Assembly: GCF_007859635.1 (NCBI RefSeq)
Contig: NZ_CP042306.1
Location: 868,001-932,000, forward strand
Source of the DNA: Sphingomonas panacisoli
Lineage (GTDB): Bacteria; Pseudomonadota; Alphaproteobacteria; Sphingomonadales; Sphingomonadaceae
Direction of reading: 5' to 3'
DNA length: 64,000 bases
A program made the position numbers and the translations under genes. Below are positions 8,831-18,128 of the stretch, in pieces; the first letter of the stretch is position 1; each line of letters opens with the position of its first letter. Below the pieces are notes generated by a model, which saw only the letters and a list, made by a program, of their open reading frames with translations, searched no databases and was not told where the DNA came from.

Positions 8831-11201
8831 ACCGTCGCAGCCCACCTCGATTTGCGATGCCAGCGTTCCGTTTCCGACGTCTGAGCACACGCCTGTCGGT
8901 TCTCTACATGGCGCTGTTCGCCGTCGCGCTGATGGTCGTCGCTGTGTCCGCGCAAGTCATGATCCTGGCGCATGCGCAAAGCTCTGTGCGCGCGGAATTG
9001 GCTACCAGCGGCTCTGTGTACGATCGTATCTGGGCACTGCGCGCTCGCTCCCTTGCCGGTTCGGCGAGCGTGCTGGCGCGCGATTTCGGCTTCCGCACGG
9101 CCGTGGCAAGCGGCGACCGCGCGACAATAGACTCCGCAGTCGCGACCCTTCGCGATCGTGCCGAGGTCGCCAATGCCTTTGTCGTCGATCAAGCTGGCGA
9201 CGTGATCGGCGATGGCCCGCCCGCCCTGCAAAAGGCAGTCGCGCGCCTGCCGACCGAATTACCGGCGGGCCGGACCTCGGCGGTAATCGTCGCCGACGGC
9301 CAAGCGTACCGCGTTATCGTTTCACCCATCATGGCGCCCACCGAAATCGGCTGGGTCGTTTTCACAGTGCCGCTCGATCAGGTCGAGATGACGGCGCTTG
9401 AACATCTTTCGGCCATCCCGCTGACCGCGACCATGTTGCGCCGCGACGCGAGTGGCCGCTGGGCGTCGGCCGATGGCCGCGTGTCAGGTAATCCCGCGCT
9501 CGACCAGCTCGTGGCCGGAAGCATAGGGAACTCGGCGAAAACGCCCGCAACGATCGACCTGCCGCAGGGTGACGCGTTCGTCCTGGTCAAGCCGCTCGGC
9601 GGCCGCGGGCCGAGCCCGGAAGCAGCGCTGATGCTCAGTTATCCGCAAGCGCGCGCACTTGCATCGTATCGCTCGCTGCAAATCGGCATCGCGCTCGCCG
9701 GCGTGTTCGGACTCTTTCTCGTGCTGCTCGGCTCGCGTCGCCTCGCACGCTCAATTGCGCGCCCAATCGCGTCGCTCGATGCCGCGGCAAAGTCACTTGA
9801 AGAGGGCGCGCGCACGGAGGTGGAAGTTGCCGGTGCGGACGAAATCGGCCGCCTTGCCGAGAGCTTCAACGTCATGTCCGCCGGGATCATAGAACGCGAG
9901 CATCGCATTACCCACCTGGCTTTCCACGACTCTCTGACCGGACTCCCGAACCGCACTTTTTTCCGTCAGCAACTAGAAGCCGATCTCGGCCGGTCTGGCA
10001 AACTAGGCGAGCGCGTTGCCGTGCTGTGCTTCGATCTCGATGGGTTTAAGGGCGTCAACGATACGCTGGGCCATCCTGTCGGCGACGCTCTGCTGCGGCA
10101 CGTCGGTCAACGGCTGACGGGAATTGCGAGCGATGGCATCGTGTCGCGGCTTGGCGGCGACGAGTTTGCGATCATCCTCAACCTGCGTGACACTGACGAC
10201 GACCGACCCCGTGCGCTTTCGCAGGACATCATCGATGACATGAGAAAGCCGCTGTCGGTCGACGGTCACCAGATCGCGACGGGCGTCAGCATCGGCGTAG
10301 CCATCAGCCCGGGCGATGGCAACGACCCCGATACGCTGCTCAAGAACGCGGACCTCGCACTCTATCGCGCCAAGCAGGACGGACGCGGTGTATTTCGGTT
10401 CTTCGAACCCGCGCTTGACGCAGCCGCCCGTAAGCGCCGACAACTGGAACTTGACCTCAGGCAAGCGCTCCAAGCCGGTCAGTTCCGGCTCAACTACCAG
10501 CCCATCTTTGACTTAAAAGCCGATCGCATCGGTGGTTTCGAAGCGTTGCTGCGCTGGGAGCACCCAACCCGCGGTAATATCCCGCCAATCGAATTCATCT
10601 CAGTCGCGGAGGATACCGGTCTGATCGTCGCGATCGGCGAATGGGTAATGCAGGAGGCCTGTCGCCAGGCAGCGCAATGGCCAGAGCATGTCAGGGTCGC
10701 AGTGAACGTCTCGCCACTTCAGTTCCGCAGCACGGGCTTCTCGAACGTCATCTTCCAAGCGTTGTCACGCAGTGGCTCACGCCGGCTCGGCTAGAAGTGG
10801 AGATAACGGAGTCGATCTTTCTCGAAGACGCTGGATCGGTGGTGACGCTGCTACACCAGCTTCGCGCAATGGGAGTCCGCATTGCGCTCGACGATTTCGG
10901 CACAGGCTATTCGTCTTTGAGTTATCTTCGCAGCTTCCCGTTCGACAAGATCAAGATCGACAAGTCGTTCGTCGATGCGGTGGTGAATGACGACAGCTCG
11001 GCGGCGATCATCAGGGCGATCGTCGATATGGCGACAGCACTACATATGGAAACGACGGCGGAAGGCGTCGAAGATACGGCGCAGCTTGATCGCCTGCGGG
11101 GTCAGGGATGCAGCAGTATTCAAGGTTATCTCTTCAGCCGCCCAGTCGAAGGCAACAAAGTCGGCGAACTGCTGGATCACAAGGGAAGACTAGCTGCTTA
11201 G
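8827..11201 (+). pseudogene. HAMP-GGDEF-EAL protein, frameshifted inside the EAL domain
   Basis: Frame 1 (GTG 8827 to stop 10794) encodes a transmembrane helix near residues 24-49, a periplasmic sensor region, a second helix near 282-303, HAMP, a GGDEF domain with intact RLGGDEFAI near residue 441, and the start of EAL with FEALLRWEHP. The reading breaks after FSNVIFQALSRSG. Frame 3 then continues from about 10776 with LTPARLEVEITES, DDFGTGYSSL, KIDKSFVDAV and TTAEGVED. Restoring one C at 10774-10776 (GGCTC to GGCCTC) would rejoin the domain. As it stands the phosphodiesterase active site is split while the cyclase half is whole. Inactivation or a base-calling error are both possible. Confidence 0.82.
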
Positions 11202-11353
11202 CCGAATGGTATCCTGCGGTCCCAGCGTAAGGGCTGACAGTCGGCCTTCGGCGCACTCAAGTTGGCAAACGTCCCCGCCGCCGCGGGCGCATTGCAGACG
11301 ATAAATACCACGTCCGTGGTGACAGGCGGCTGTCGCTGCATTTTAAGAGAGAT

Positions 11354-11647
11354 CTAGGCAAAGATTGAGAAGGCCGACCCGGGCGAAAATGGCTCGGTTG
11401 CAGCCCCCAACCTGGAATAGCCGACGGTCCTGGTGCTCGCAGCCAGAGCCTTTTCCTTGACGGCGGCAATCTTAACCGGGTCAGCCGCATTCCTCGTCGG
11501 ATCGCTGGCCGCATCGACATTGTTCGCTCCAGAGCGTGGATGGGCGGGATCTACGTTCCGCGCTGCCATGTCGACCTCACCGCAATTTTCGCAAGAAAAG
11601 CCGTGTACACGGACCGGAGTAGGATACGTGATCGTGCCGATTGCCAT
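11354..11647 (-). CDS. Hypothetical protein, 97 aa
   Basis: The ATG at 11647 is preceded by AGAGGA at good spacing, which decides this start over the longer in-frame extension. The protein contains a CxxC pair (FSCENCGEVD), a hydrophilic middle (NVDAASDPTRNAADPVK) and a small-residue C-terminus ending SAFSIFA. I recognise no family with certainty. The CxxC could bind metal or be redox-active. It stands alone downstream of the broken GGDEF/EAL gene in convergent orientation. Confidence 0.5.
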   Translation of the reverse strand: MAIGTITYPTPVRVHGFSCENCGEVDMAARNVDPAHPRSGANNVDAASDPTRNAADPVKIAAVKEKALAASTRTVGYSRLGAATEPFSPGSAFSIFA

Positions 11648-11926
11648 CAAAAATCCTCTGCGCCGACAGATGTACATAAACTTCGCTAATGAAGAATGAC
11701 GTTGGCCACTCAGCCATCTGCTTCGACCGCATTCGGATAGTCTCCACTCAACCTGATCGGCGGAATTTGGTGCGCAACGCCGACCAACAAATGATCGGGC
11801 GCCTGCTTTTCTCAATCAAACTGGCCCTCCGCAGATCCTGCTGACTGCTGGAAAAAATGAAGCGATCGCTCGAAGCCAAATGAGCCGGCGTCCGTAGCTA
11901 ACAAGCGGGAATTTGAAAGGAAGACC

Positions 11927-12163
11927 ATGACCAAGACCATCAACATAATCGCTGCTGCCGCGATCCTCGCAATCTCAGGATCTGCCTCCGCGCAGATGGC
12001 CAGCGGATCGATGTCCAGCGGGAACATGTCGAGCAAGAAAATGTCGATGTCCAAGATGGACATGAAGAAATGGCAGAAGTGCCAAGCCATGTCGAAGGCG
12101 ATGATGATGAAGGACAAGAAGTGCATGGCACTCAAAAAGCACAGCGACATGATGATGAAGTGA
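11927..12163 (+). CDS. Met/Lys-rich exported peptide
   Basis: A 78-residue protein with signal peptide MTKTINIIAAAAILAISGSA. The mature part is dominated by Met, Lys and Ser (SSKKMSMSKMDMKKWQ, KAMMMKDKKCMALKK). It resembles the small periplasmic Met-rich pentapeptide-type proteins (MxKDx-like), which are often linked to copper and to ECF sigma factors. Thioether clusters bind Cu(I), so metal binding is a reasonable inference. It converges with the sigma factor gene across a strong hairpin. AAAGGAAG precedes the start. Confidence 0.65.
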   Translation: MTKTINIIAAAAILAISGSASAQMASGSMSSGNMSSKKMSMSKMDMKKWQKCQAMSKAMMMKDKKCMALKKHSDMMMK

Positions 12164-12168
12164 CGGCT

Positions 12169-12200
12169 CGTCGGACCGGTAGAGCAAAGCCGGTCCGACG
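12169..12200. terminator. Bidirectional hairpin between convergent genes
   Basis: A perfect 11-bp inverted repeat (CGTCGGACCGG / CCGGTCCGACG) with a 10-nt loop lies between the stop of the Met-rich gene and that of the sigma factor gene. There is no U-tract, so it is best read as a strong stem limiting read-through from either side. Confidence 0.55.
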
Positions 12201-12238
12201 CCTACGCGGAGGCGCCACCTTCTACTGGCTTACCTCAA

Positions 12239-12871
12239 TCAGTAAGACCGCGACGCAACGTCATGAGCCCTCTTCGAATGACACTCTTCATTGTGCTGAG
12301 GGGGAACGCCGGCCCGGGCTGCTAGCTGCGCGTAGGTAAGCCCCTCGAAGAAGGCGTCATATATTGCGGCCTGCGTTGTAGAAGGGAGAGTTCCGAAGCA
12401 CTTGCGAAGCGCGTCGCGATCCTGTTGCAGGACGATGCGGTCAACGCACGATGGCGCAGGGTCACGGATAACCTCGATCAGATTGGCCGAAAGAAATTCA
12501 CTCGGTTTCTGCGCTCGCAGCCAGTCGATTGCCCGATTGCGCGTGATGGTGGCGAGCCACGTTATCGGACTGCCCTGCCGGGAACTATAACTTTTGGCGC
12601 TTCGCCAGACTGACACGTAGACGTCAGCAAGGATGTCATCCGCCGCCGCCCGGTCATGACAGACGTTAAAAGCCGTCCCGAACAGTTTGGCCCTTGTGCG
12701 ACGATGAAGCTGATCGAACGCCTTGCGGTCGCCGGCTGCAACGCGATGCATGAGCACTACTAGCTCACGTCGCGCATGATCAGCGACTAATTTGCTAGAG
12801 ATCGAAGGCGAAGCGTCCGGCGGTTCGACGACGGGCGTTTCCAGTTGGCCCGTGGTTTCTTCAACCAGCAT
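12239..12871 (-). CDS. ECF-type RNA polymerase sigma factor with frameshifted C-terminus
   Basis: A 210-residue sigma-70 family protein. Region 2 spans about residues 40-110 (DDILADVYVSVWRSAK, WLATITRNRAIDWLR) and region 4 begins near 165 (TTQAAIYDAFFEGLTYAQLA). After AARAGVP the frame gives a non-homologous tail. The next frame gives STMKSVIRRGLMTLRRGLTD, the expected recognition helix. One extra C in a C5 run (plus-strand G run 12300-12304) explains the shift, and the corrected gene would end at 12235. As read, the -35-binding helix is destroyed. No anti-sigma gene is adjacent, and the Met-rich peptide gene is the nearest candidate target. Confidence 0.8.
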   Translation of the reverse strand: MLVEETTGQLETPVVEPPDASPSISSKLVADHARRELVVLMHRVAAGDRKAFDQLHRRTRAKLFGTAFNVCHDRAAADDILADVYVSVWRSAKSYSSRQGSPITWLATITRNRAIDWLRAQKPSEFLSANLIEVIRDPAPSCVDRIVLQQDRDALRKCFGTLPSTTQAAIYDAFFEGLTYAQLAARAGVPPQHNEECHSKRAHDVASRSY

Positions 12872-13092
12872 CCGCTACCCTTTGTTGCCGCCACTGAACC
12901 GCCCGCGACAGACAGCCCCGACGGATGGACTTGTCATAAATCGGCAAAGGCGGCCGCTCGTTCCGGCGTCAAAAAGATTCAACCTAGGTTATCAATCCAA
13001 GTTTTTCTGAATCGCAGCGAGGTCGCTCGCATCCGCTACGGTTGCACAATCGTATCTCGGCACTTCTCCCGGAAAAACAACAGGATCTTGAA

Positions 13093-13827
13093 ATGGCGCC
13101 GGCGTCTTTGGTGCGAAAATTCGAACTCTGTGGGATTTTGTCGAGCTGCGACCGCGACATGATGACGCGGCTTCTAGGTCCGCCCAAAACGGTCAATCGC
13201 CACGCCGTGATACGGCGCGAGAACGATCCCGTGACGGGCGCCTATTTGCTGGTTGAAGGTTGGGTTTCGAGCAGTACTTTGCGCAACGATGGTGGCGTTT
13301 TCATCAGTCACTTTTACTTGCCCGGCGATATCGTCGGCGCATCAAGTTTGGCGCATTGTTCGGCCAGCGACACGCTCACTGCGCTGTCACCGACAGTCGT
13401 CGCCCCTCTCTCCAAAGCGAGATTGGGCGACCTCTTCGTACAGTCTCCCCGTCTGGCGGCTGTGCTTTACCTCGATGCGATGCGAGAGGCTGTTGCATTT
13501 GCCGATCGCATGGCTGCCGTTGCCCGATCGTCAGCTGAAAGTCGCGTCGCCGCGCTGCTTCTCGATCTCTTCGATCGCGCCTGCACGATCGATGCCGGGC
13601 AGGCAGACCTTTTCGACTTTCCGCTTACTCAGCAGGATATCGGCGACGCACTCGGCCTCACTTCCGTCCATGTCAGTCGCATGATGCGAGGGTTCATCGA
13701 TCGAGCCTGGATTCGACGAAGCGCGCGCGCGTTCATTGTGAAAGACGCGGCCGCTCTACGAGCGCTCGCCGGAATCCCGCGACGGCTCGTCGATACTGGC
13801 GGCGATTGGCTGCCGGCTACGCGGTGA
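13093..13827 (+). CDS. Crp/Fnr-family transcriptional regulator
   Basis: A 244-aa regulator with an N-terminal cyclic-nucleotide-binding-like beta roll (VIRRENDPVTGAYLLVEGWV), a long dimerisation helix, and a C-terminal winged helix (QQDIGDALGLTSVHVSRMM). I chose the ATG at 13093, preceded by AGGATCTTGAA, over an upstream TTG at 13042. Only one cysteine lies near the N-terminus (FELCGILSSC gives a second close by), so an Fnr-type four-Cys iron-sulfur site is absent. It is divergent from the sigma factor gene and 92 nt ahead of a hybrid kinase gene. Ligand unknown. Confidence 0.88.
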   Translation: MAPASLVRKFELCGILSSCDRDMMTRLLGPPKTVNRHAVIRRENDPVTGAYLLVEGWVSSSTLRNDGGVFISHFYLPGDIVGASSLAHCSASDTLTALSPTVVAPLSKARLGDLFVQSPRLAAVLYLDAMREAVAFADRMAAVARSSAESRVAALLLDLFDRACTIDAGQADLFDFPLTQQDIGDALGLTSVHVSRMMRGFIDRAWIRRSARAFIVKDAAALRALAGIPRRLVDTGGDWLPATR

Positions 13828-13844
13828 ACACAGTAAGTAGAAGT

Positions 13845-13866
13845 CCTGGATCGGCCTTGATCCAGG
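13845..13866 (+). terminator. Hairpin after the Crp/Fnr gene
   Basis: A perfect 8-bp stem CCTGGATC / GATCCAGG with loop GGCCTT starts 18 nt after the Crp/Fnr stop and is followed by TTGATTGT. It is terminator-like but lacks a full T-run. It could equally be an attenuator ahead of the kinase. Confidence 0.5.
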
Positions 13867-13919
13867 TTGATTGTGTGGGCGTCGTCTTCGCTTATCGTGA
13901 GTGCGCATAAGGAAAGCTA

Positions 13920-15962
13920 GTGAGCGAAACAGACATGGTTGCCGGCAGACAACTCGGGCTGCACCACGGCATTTTGAGCGAAGACGAACTCGAGTTCGCT
14001 TTGAAAGCCGGGCGTTTTGGCATCTGGTCGCTCGACCTCACGACGGAGGAGCTGACCTCCTCGGAAATCTGCCGGCTCAATTTCGGTCGCGATCCGACCT
14101 TGCCGTTTAGTTATGCTGAACTTCGCGACGCCGTTCATCCCGACGATCGTGAGCGAATGCAAGCGGCAGTTGCCACCAGCATCGCAAGCGGCGACGACTA
14201 TGACATCGAGTACCGGCTCATCACGCCGGGCGGCGATTTACGCTGGGCGCAAATCCGCGCCCAGCCGAGCTATGATGCAAATGGCAGACCTGTGAAGCTG
14301 TCGGGGGTGTCGATCGACATTACGGGGCCGAGATCAGCCGAGCAGACATATCACGACATCGCCGATCGGCTCAATCTTGTGGTCGAACATGCCGAGGTGG
14401 GATTCTGGGACGTCGATCCCATCCATCATCAGTTGGTCTGGCCTGCGAGAACGAAGGCAATGTTCGGGATCTCGCCGGATGTTCCGGTGACGATAGACGA
14501 CTTCTACAATGGGCTGCATGTCGATGATCGGGAGGCGACAAGTTCGGCTTACGCAGCCGCAGCCGACCCCGACCGGCGCGCCCTTTACGATGTCGAGTAC
14601 CGCACGATTGGCAAAGAAGACGGGCTTATTCGCTGGGTCGCGGCCAAAGGCCGTGGGGTATTCAACGACGCTGGCAGCTGCGTCCGGATTGTCGGCACCG
14701 CGATCGATATCACGGCGAAGAAGAAGGCGGAGGAAGCGCTGAGCGTCCTGAATGACACGCTAGAGGCGCGCGTTGCCGAACGAACGGATCAGCTGGAGGC
14801 TGCACACGATCAGCTTCGTCAAAGTCAGAAGATGGAGGCGATTGGCCAATTGACGGGCGGCGTCGCACACGACTTCAACAACTTACTCACGGTAATTCGA
14901 GGCTCGGTCGATCTCCTTCGTCGACCAGACATAACCGCCGAGCGTCGCGAGCGCTATGTGAATGCGATTGGCGAGACAGCTGATCGCGCCGCGAAACTGA
15001 CTGGGCAGTTGCTCGCCTTTGCACGTCGTCAGGCGCTGTCGCCAGAGCTGTTCGACGTGGGTGCCAGCATCGACGATGTTGGGAATATGGTGCGCACATT
15101 GACCGGCTCGAGGATCGCGCTCGATCTCAAGCCGCCTAAAGTGCCATTGTATGTGCTGGCGGATCGAAGCCAGCTCGATACAGCCATTGTCAATTTGGCG
15201 ATCAATGCCCGCGACGCGATGAACGGAGAGGGACGGCTGACGATCGCGGTGGGCGCCGTGTCGAATATTCCGGCGAGACGTTCGCACGATGAAATCGCCG
15301 GAGATTTCGCGGCAATCGCGATTACCGACGAGGGAACAGGAATTGCCGCCGACGACCTCGAGCGCGTGTTTGAGCCGTTTTACACCACCAAAGCTACAGG
15401 CGAAGGCACTGGCTTGGGACTTAGTCAGGTGTTCGGCTTCGTAAAGCAATCGGGCGGCGACGTGACGGTCGAAAGCCAATTGGGGCGCGGTACGACATTC
15501 ACACTTTATCTCCCGCGCGTCGAATCTGACGGCCACCTTGCATCATTTGAAACCAGAGAAGTTCGGGGCGACGGCATGGGGGTGTGCGTCCTGGTCGTCG
15601 AAGACAATGCGAGCGTTGGTGATTTCGCGCTAGCCGCGCTGCAGGACCTTGGCTTCGACAGCGTGCTCGCACGCGATGGCGAGCAAGCTCTTGCGGAACT
15701 TGAGAAAGATTGCGCGCGCTTCCACATACTCTTCACCGACGTAGTGATGCCCGGGATTGGCGGCATCGAACTGGCGCAACGTGTCCGCGCTGATTACCCC
15801 CATTTACCTGTAATCCTAACTAGCGGCTACAGCCACGTTTTGGCTGAAAATGGCGCGCACGGATTCGAACTGTTGCATAAGCCTTATTCTGTCGATCAGC
15901 TCTCAAGGGTGCTTCACAAGGCAATTGCGTGGCACGATCATGTTCGAGAACCGGCACACTAG
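13920..15962 (+). CDS. PAS-PAS hybrid sensor histidine kinase with receiver domain
   Basis: A 680-aa soluble kinase starting at GTG 13920 behind AAGGA. Two PAS domains (about residues 30-135 and 155-270) are followed by a coiled coil (SVLNDTLEARVAERTDQLEA). The HisKA region has GGVAHDFNNLL with phospho-His near residue 317. HATPase_c follows (NLAINARDAM, DEGTGI, GTGLGLSQVFGF), then a C-terminal receiver with HILFTDVVMPG, Asp near 608. This is the architecture of blue-light and general-stress hybrid kinases in sphingomonads, but neither PAS shows the LOV cysteine motif, so the signal is unknown. It is a relative of the LOV kinase at 61.8 kb. Confidence 0.93.
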   Translation: MSETDMVAGRQLGLHHGILSEDELEFALKAGRFGIWSLDLTTEELTSSEICRLNFGRDPTLPFSYAELRDAVHPDDRERMQAAVATSIASGDDYDIEYRLITPGGDLRWAQIRAQPSYDANGRPVKLSGVSIDITGPRSAEQTYHDIADRLNLVVEHAEVGFWDVDPIHHQLVWPARTKAMFGISPDVPVTIDDFYNGLHVDDREATSSAYAAAADPDRRALYDVEYRTIGKEDGLIRWVAAKGRGVFNDAGSCVRIVGTAIDITAKKKAEEALSVLNDTLEARVAERTDQLEAAHDQLRQSQKMEAIGQLTGGVAHDFNNLLTVIRGSVDLLRRPDITAERRERYVNAIGETADRAAKLTGQLLAFARRQALSPELFDVGASIDDVGNMVRTLTGSRIALDLKPPKVPLYVLADRSQLDTAIVNLAINARDAMNGEGRLTIAVGAVSNIPARRSHDEIAGDFAAIAITDEGTGIAADDLERVFEPFYTTKATGEGTGLGLSQVFGFVKQSGGDVTVESQLGRGTTFTLYLPRVESDGHLASFETREVRGDGMGVCVLVVEDNASVGDFALAALQDLGFDSVLARDGEQALAELEKDCARFHILFTDVVMPGIGGIELAQRVRADYPHLPVILTSGYSHVLAENGAHGFELLHKPYSVDQLSRVLHKAIAWHDHVREPAH

Positions 15963-16051
15963 GGGTCGGCTTAGCCTTTCGATCATCTGCGATACACCAA
16001 ACCAATTACGGCAGCTTTTGACTGACGTTTGGCAGCCCGCAGACGACTGAA

Positions 16052-17110
16052 CTTGGGGCGCCTAGCGGCGGCCCTGCCGTAGTTGGCTTTTCCGGGGCCT
16101 GGTCGGGGCGTGATAATTATCAATCAGCCATGGTGAAGTAATTTTCCTCACTCAGTGGCGGCGAGAATTACGGCAATCGTCTCGTCCGGCTGGTCCCACA
16201 TTGGAAAATGTCCGCTGGCCTCGAACCAGTGCAAACTCGCGGAGGGAAAGGCGGCCTTTGCCCGCGCCGCCTGCCTCGGCAAACACAATCGATCATGGCG
16301 GCCCCAACCGATCACAATTCGGTGAGAAGGATCGGCTGCTGGGCCAGTTTGCTCGGGCCCGCTCGAAAGATCACGGACCAATGCGTCGAACGTCGGTGTC
16401 GTGCTTAGACTTTCCAGCTCGGTCGCAACGGTTTTCGGATCAAGCGCCCAGGGACGCGCGGACAGCTGCGCCAGCAACGCCGTGCGTGATGCGGCGTTCT
16501 TGCTAAGCGTCGGCAAGGCTGGCCGGATGGCTCGAAGCAGCCGCCCCGAAACGCCGATGGTAGTCTTGAAGAACGTACGCTCCCAACCACGCCAAAAGCC
16601 GCCAGGATCAAGTGCCACGACATTGCCGACGCGGCCGCGCCGAGCGAGTTCAAGTACGATGCGCGCACCCATCGAGCTGCCAACAACGTCGATGCCGTCT
16701 AGTCCCTTTTCAGCGATGTATCGCTCAACGCTGCCGACCAGGCCGTCAAAGGTTCCACTATTGGGTTCTGCCGGCGTGGCCCCATGTCCAGGGAGGTCAA
16801 TCGCGATCACCGTCTTATCGACGCTGAGTGGCTCCATGACGGTGCTCCACGATGCTCCGCTGCCACCGAGACCATGCACAAGTAGCAGCTTGCGGCCGGT
16901 GCCGCGTTGGACTTCGTTCATTCAGGGGGGCTCCGATGGACTAAGACGTTCAACGATCGAGATCAGTCTTTGGGGCCGACAAGAGCGTCTTTGATTGCGA
17001 CGGCTGTTTTCGGCTCCTCGGGCCTCTAGTTCTGATCGCTAACGAGGCCAAACGAACGGCACCTTTCGGGATCACGACTGAGCCGTGGCAACGACCATAA
17101 TTGGGGCGCG
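16052..17110. repeat. 1.06-kb duplicated block, copy 1
   Basis: This block recurs at 42432-43480 in the same orientation with scattered substitutions and small indels. It contains a complete alpha/beta hydrolase gene plus about 100 nt downstream and 190 nt upstream. Both ends coincide with the small dispersed repeat (core ATTRGGGCGC): CTTGGGGCGC on the left and AATTGGGGCGC on the right. Duplication by recombination between flanking repeats is the simplest inference. Confidence 0.88.
16148..16921 (-). CDS. Alpha/beta hydrolase
   Basis: A 257-aa alpha/beta-fold hydrolase. It has an oxyanion-region HGLGGS motif, a nucleophile elbow GSSMGA near residue 82, a likely acid in GWGRHDRL and a terminal histidine in FEASGHFPMWDQ. 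The catalytic triad therefore appears complete. No membrane or signal segment is seen. Substrate unknown; esterase, haloperoxidase-like and meta-cleavage hydrolase relatives share this pattern. It is the intact member of a duplicated pair whose second copy (42526-43295) has lost the C-terminal catalytic residues. Confidence 0.88.
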   Translation of the reverse strand: MNEVQRGTGRKLLLVHGLGGSGASWSTVMEPLSVDKTVIAIDLPGHGATPAEPNSGTFDGLVGSVERYIAEKGLDGIDVVGSSMGARIVLELARRGRVGNVVALDPGGFWRGWERTFFKTTIGVSGRLLRAIRPALPTLSKNAASRTALLAQLSARPWALDPKTVATELESLSTTPTFDALVRDLSSGPEQTGPAADPSHRIVIGWGRHDRLCLPRQAARAKAAFPSASLHWFEASGHFPMWDQPDETIAVILAATE

Positions 17111-17275
17111 AAGCCGACAGCCTTTAAGAAGGCGATTAGCGGCGCGGCCTTGGTCCGGGCCCTCGCAGTTTATCGCTCTATGCATTAGCGCTGGCTGCAA
17201 CCCAGTCGTTGTCTTAGCAAGCCTGAGTACTGTGTTTGAGAAATCGGCAGTCGGCTAAGAAGGTGGAGACACTCG

Positions 17276-18025
17276 ATGCGTTGTGAAGCATTGCAACTAG
17301 CGTTTATCGCTGCAGTGACGGGCGGCTTCCTCACTGCCCAGATAGCAACCGCGAGGGAAATGCCGCCGCAGAAGTCGGTAGAGCAAATCGGAACGTCGAT
17401 CCGCGATCGGTTTATACAAGCCGCTAGCGCCTGCGGTGCCAGGCTGCCGTTCGAGCCACGCGTGACTGTCGACGCAGGATCGGCGATCGATGTCCATTAC
17501 TCGTTCGATGATCGCGCGATCCACTTCACGGAATGGAAAAATCTCGATCAGGACAGCCAGGGAGCAATTACCGCGTGGGCAGCTAAGGGCACACTCGGTT
17601 TGTCGCCCGAGGGCATGTATCGAGAAATGTTCAACAGCTTTATCGCGCCTCATGAACTCGGTCACTATCTCCAGCAAATATCCGGACGTTACGGAACGCT
17701 GACACCATGGGATGCCGAACTTGAAGCCAACCGGATCGGGATGGCATTCTGGGTTCTTCAACGGGGTGCAGAGGGCAACGTCGAAGGACGCGTTGCCAAC
17801 ATCACGCGATTTCTTGACGGTGTTCCGACCCCAGTGCCAGCGGGTCAGGACGTGAAAGCATTCTTCAACGCGAACTATGCGGCATTTTCAGCTGGCAAAG
17901 ACGGCCCGCTCAACCCGATGAATTACAGCTGGTTTCAGGCCGAGATGATGAAAACAGCGCTTCGTGAGCGCCAGCAATACCCGTTCTGCAAATTGGTCTC
18001 GCTGAACAAGGCCAAAGCTATTTGA
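17276..18025 (+). CDS. Putative exported zinc metallopeptidase
   Basis: A 249-aa protein with an N-terminal signal peptide (AFIAAVTGGFLTAQIATA). It has an HExxH site in FIAPHELGHYLQ near residue 126 and a downstream acidic helix, DAELEANRIGMAFW, that could supply the third zinc ligand as in gluzincin-type enzymes. I do not recognise the exact family. The catalytic histidines and glutamate argue for a real peptidase in the periplasm or outside the cell. It stands alone, with a dispersed repeat on each side. Confidence 0.6.
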   Translation: MRCEALQLAFIAAVTGGFLTAQIATAREMPPQKSVEQIGTSIRDRFIQAASACGARLPFEPRVTVDAGSAIDVHYSFDDRAIHFTEWKNLDQDSQGAITAWAAKGTLGLSPEGMYREMFNSFIAPHELGHYLQQISGRYGTLTPWDAELEANRIGMAFWVLQRGAEGNVEGRVANITRFLDGVPTPVPAGQDVKAFFNANYAAFSAGKDGPLNPMNYSWFQAEMMKTALRERQQYPFCKLVSLNKAKAI

Positions 18026-18083
18026 GGCATGCGCCGCAGCGACGAATGATCGTCCGCTTTAGGCAGTGAGACTTTAGCTGGAA

Positions 18084-18113
18084 ATGGCCGCTAATGGGGC
18101 GCTAAGCCAACCT
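18084..18113 (+). repeat. Dispersed intergenic repeat element
   Basis: TGGCCGCTAATGGGGCGC followed by TAAGCCAACC matches the GGGCGCNWAGC core of the window's dispersed repeat. It lies between the convergent metallopeptidase and esterase-like genes. Confidence 0.5.
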
Positions 18114-18128
18114 GACGTCCGCTAGCTC

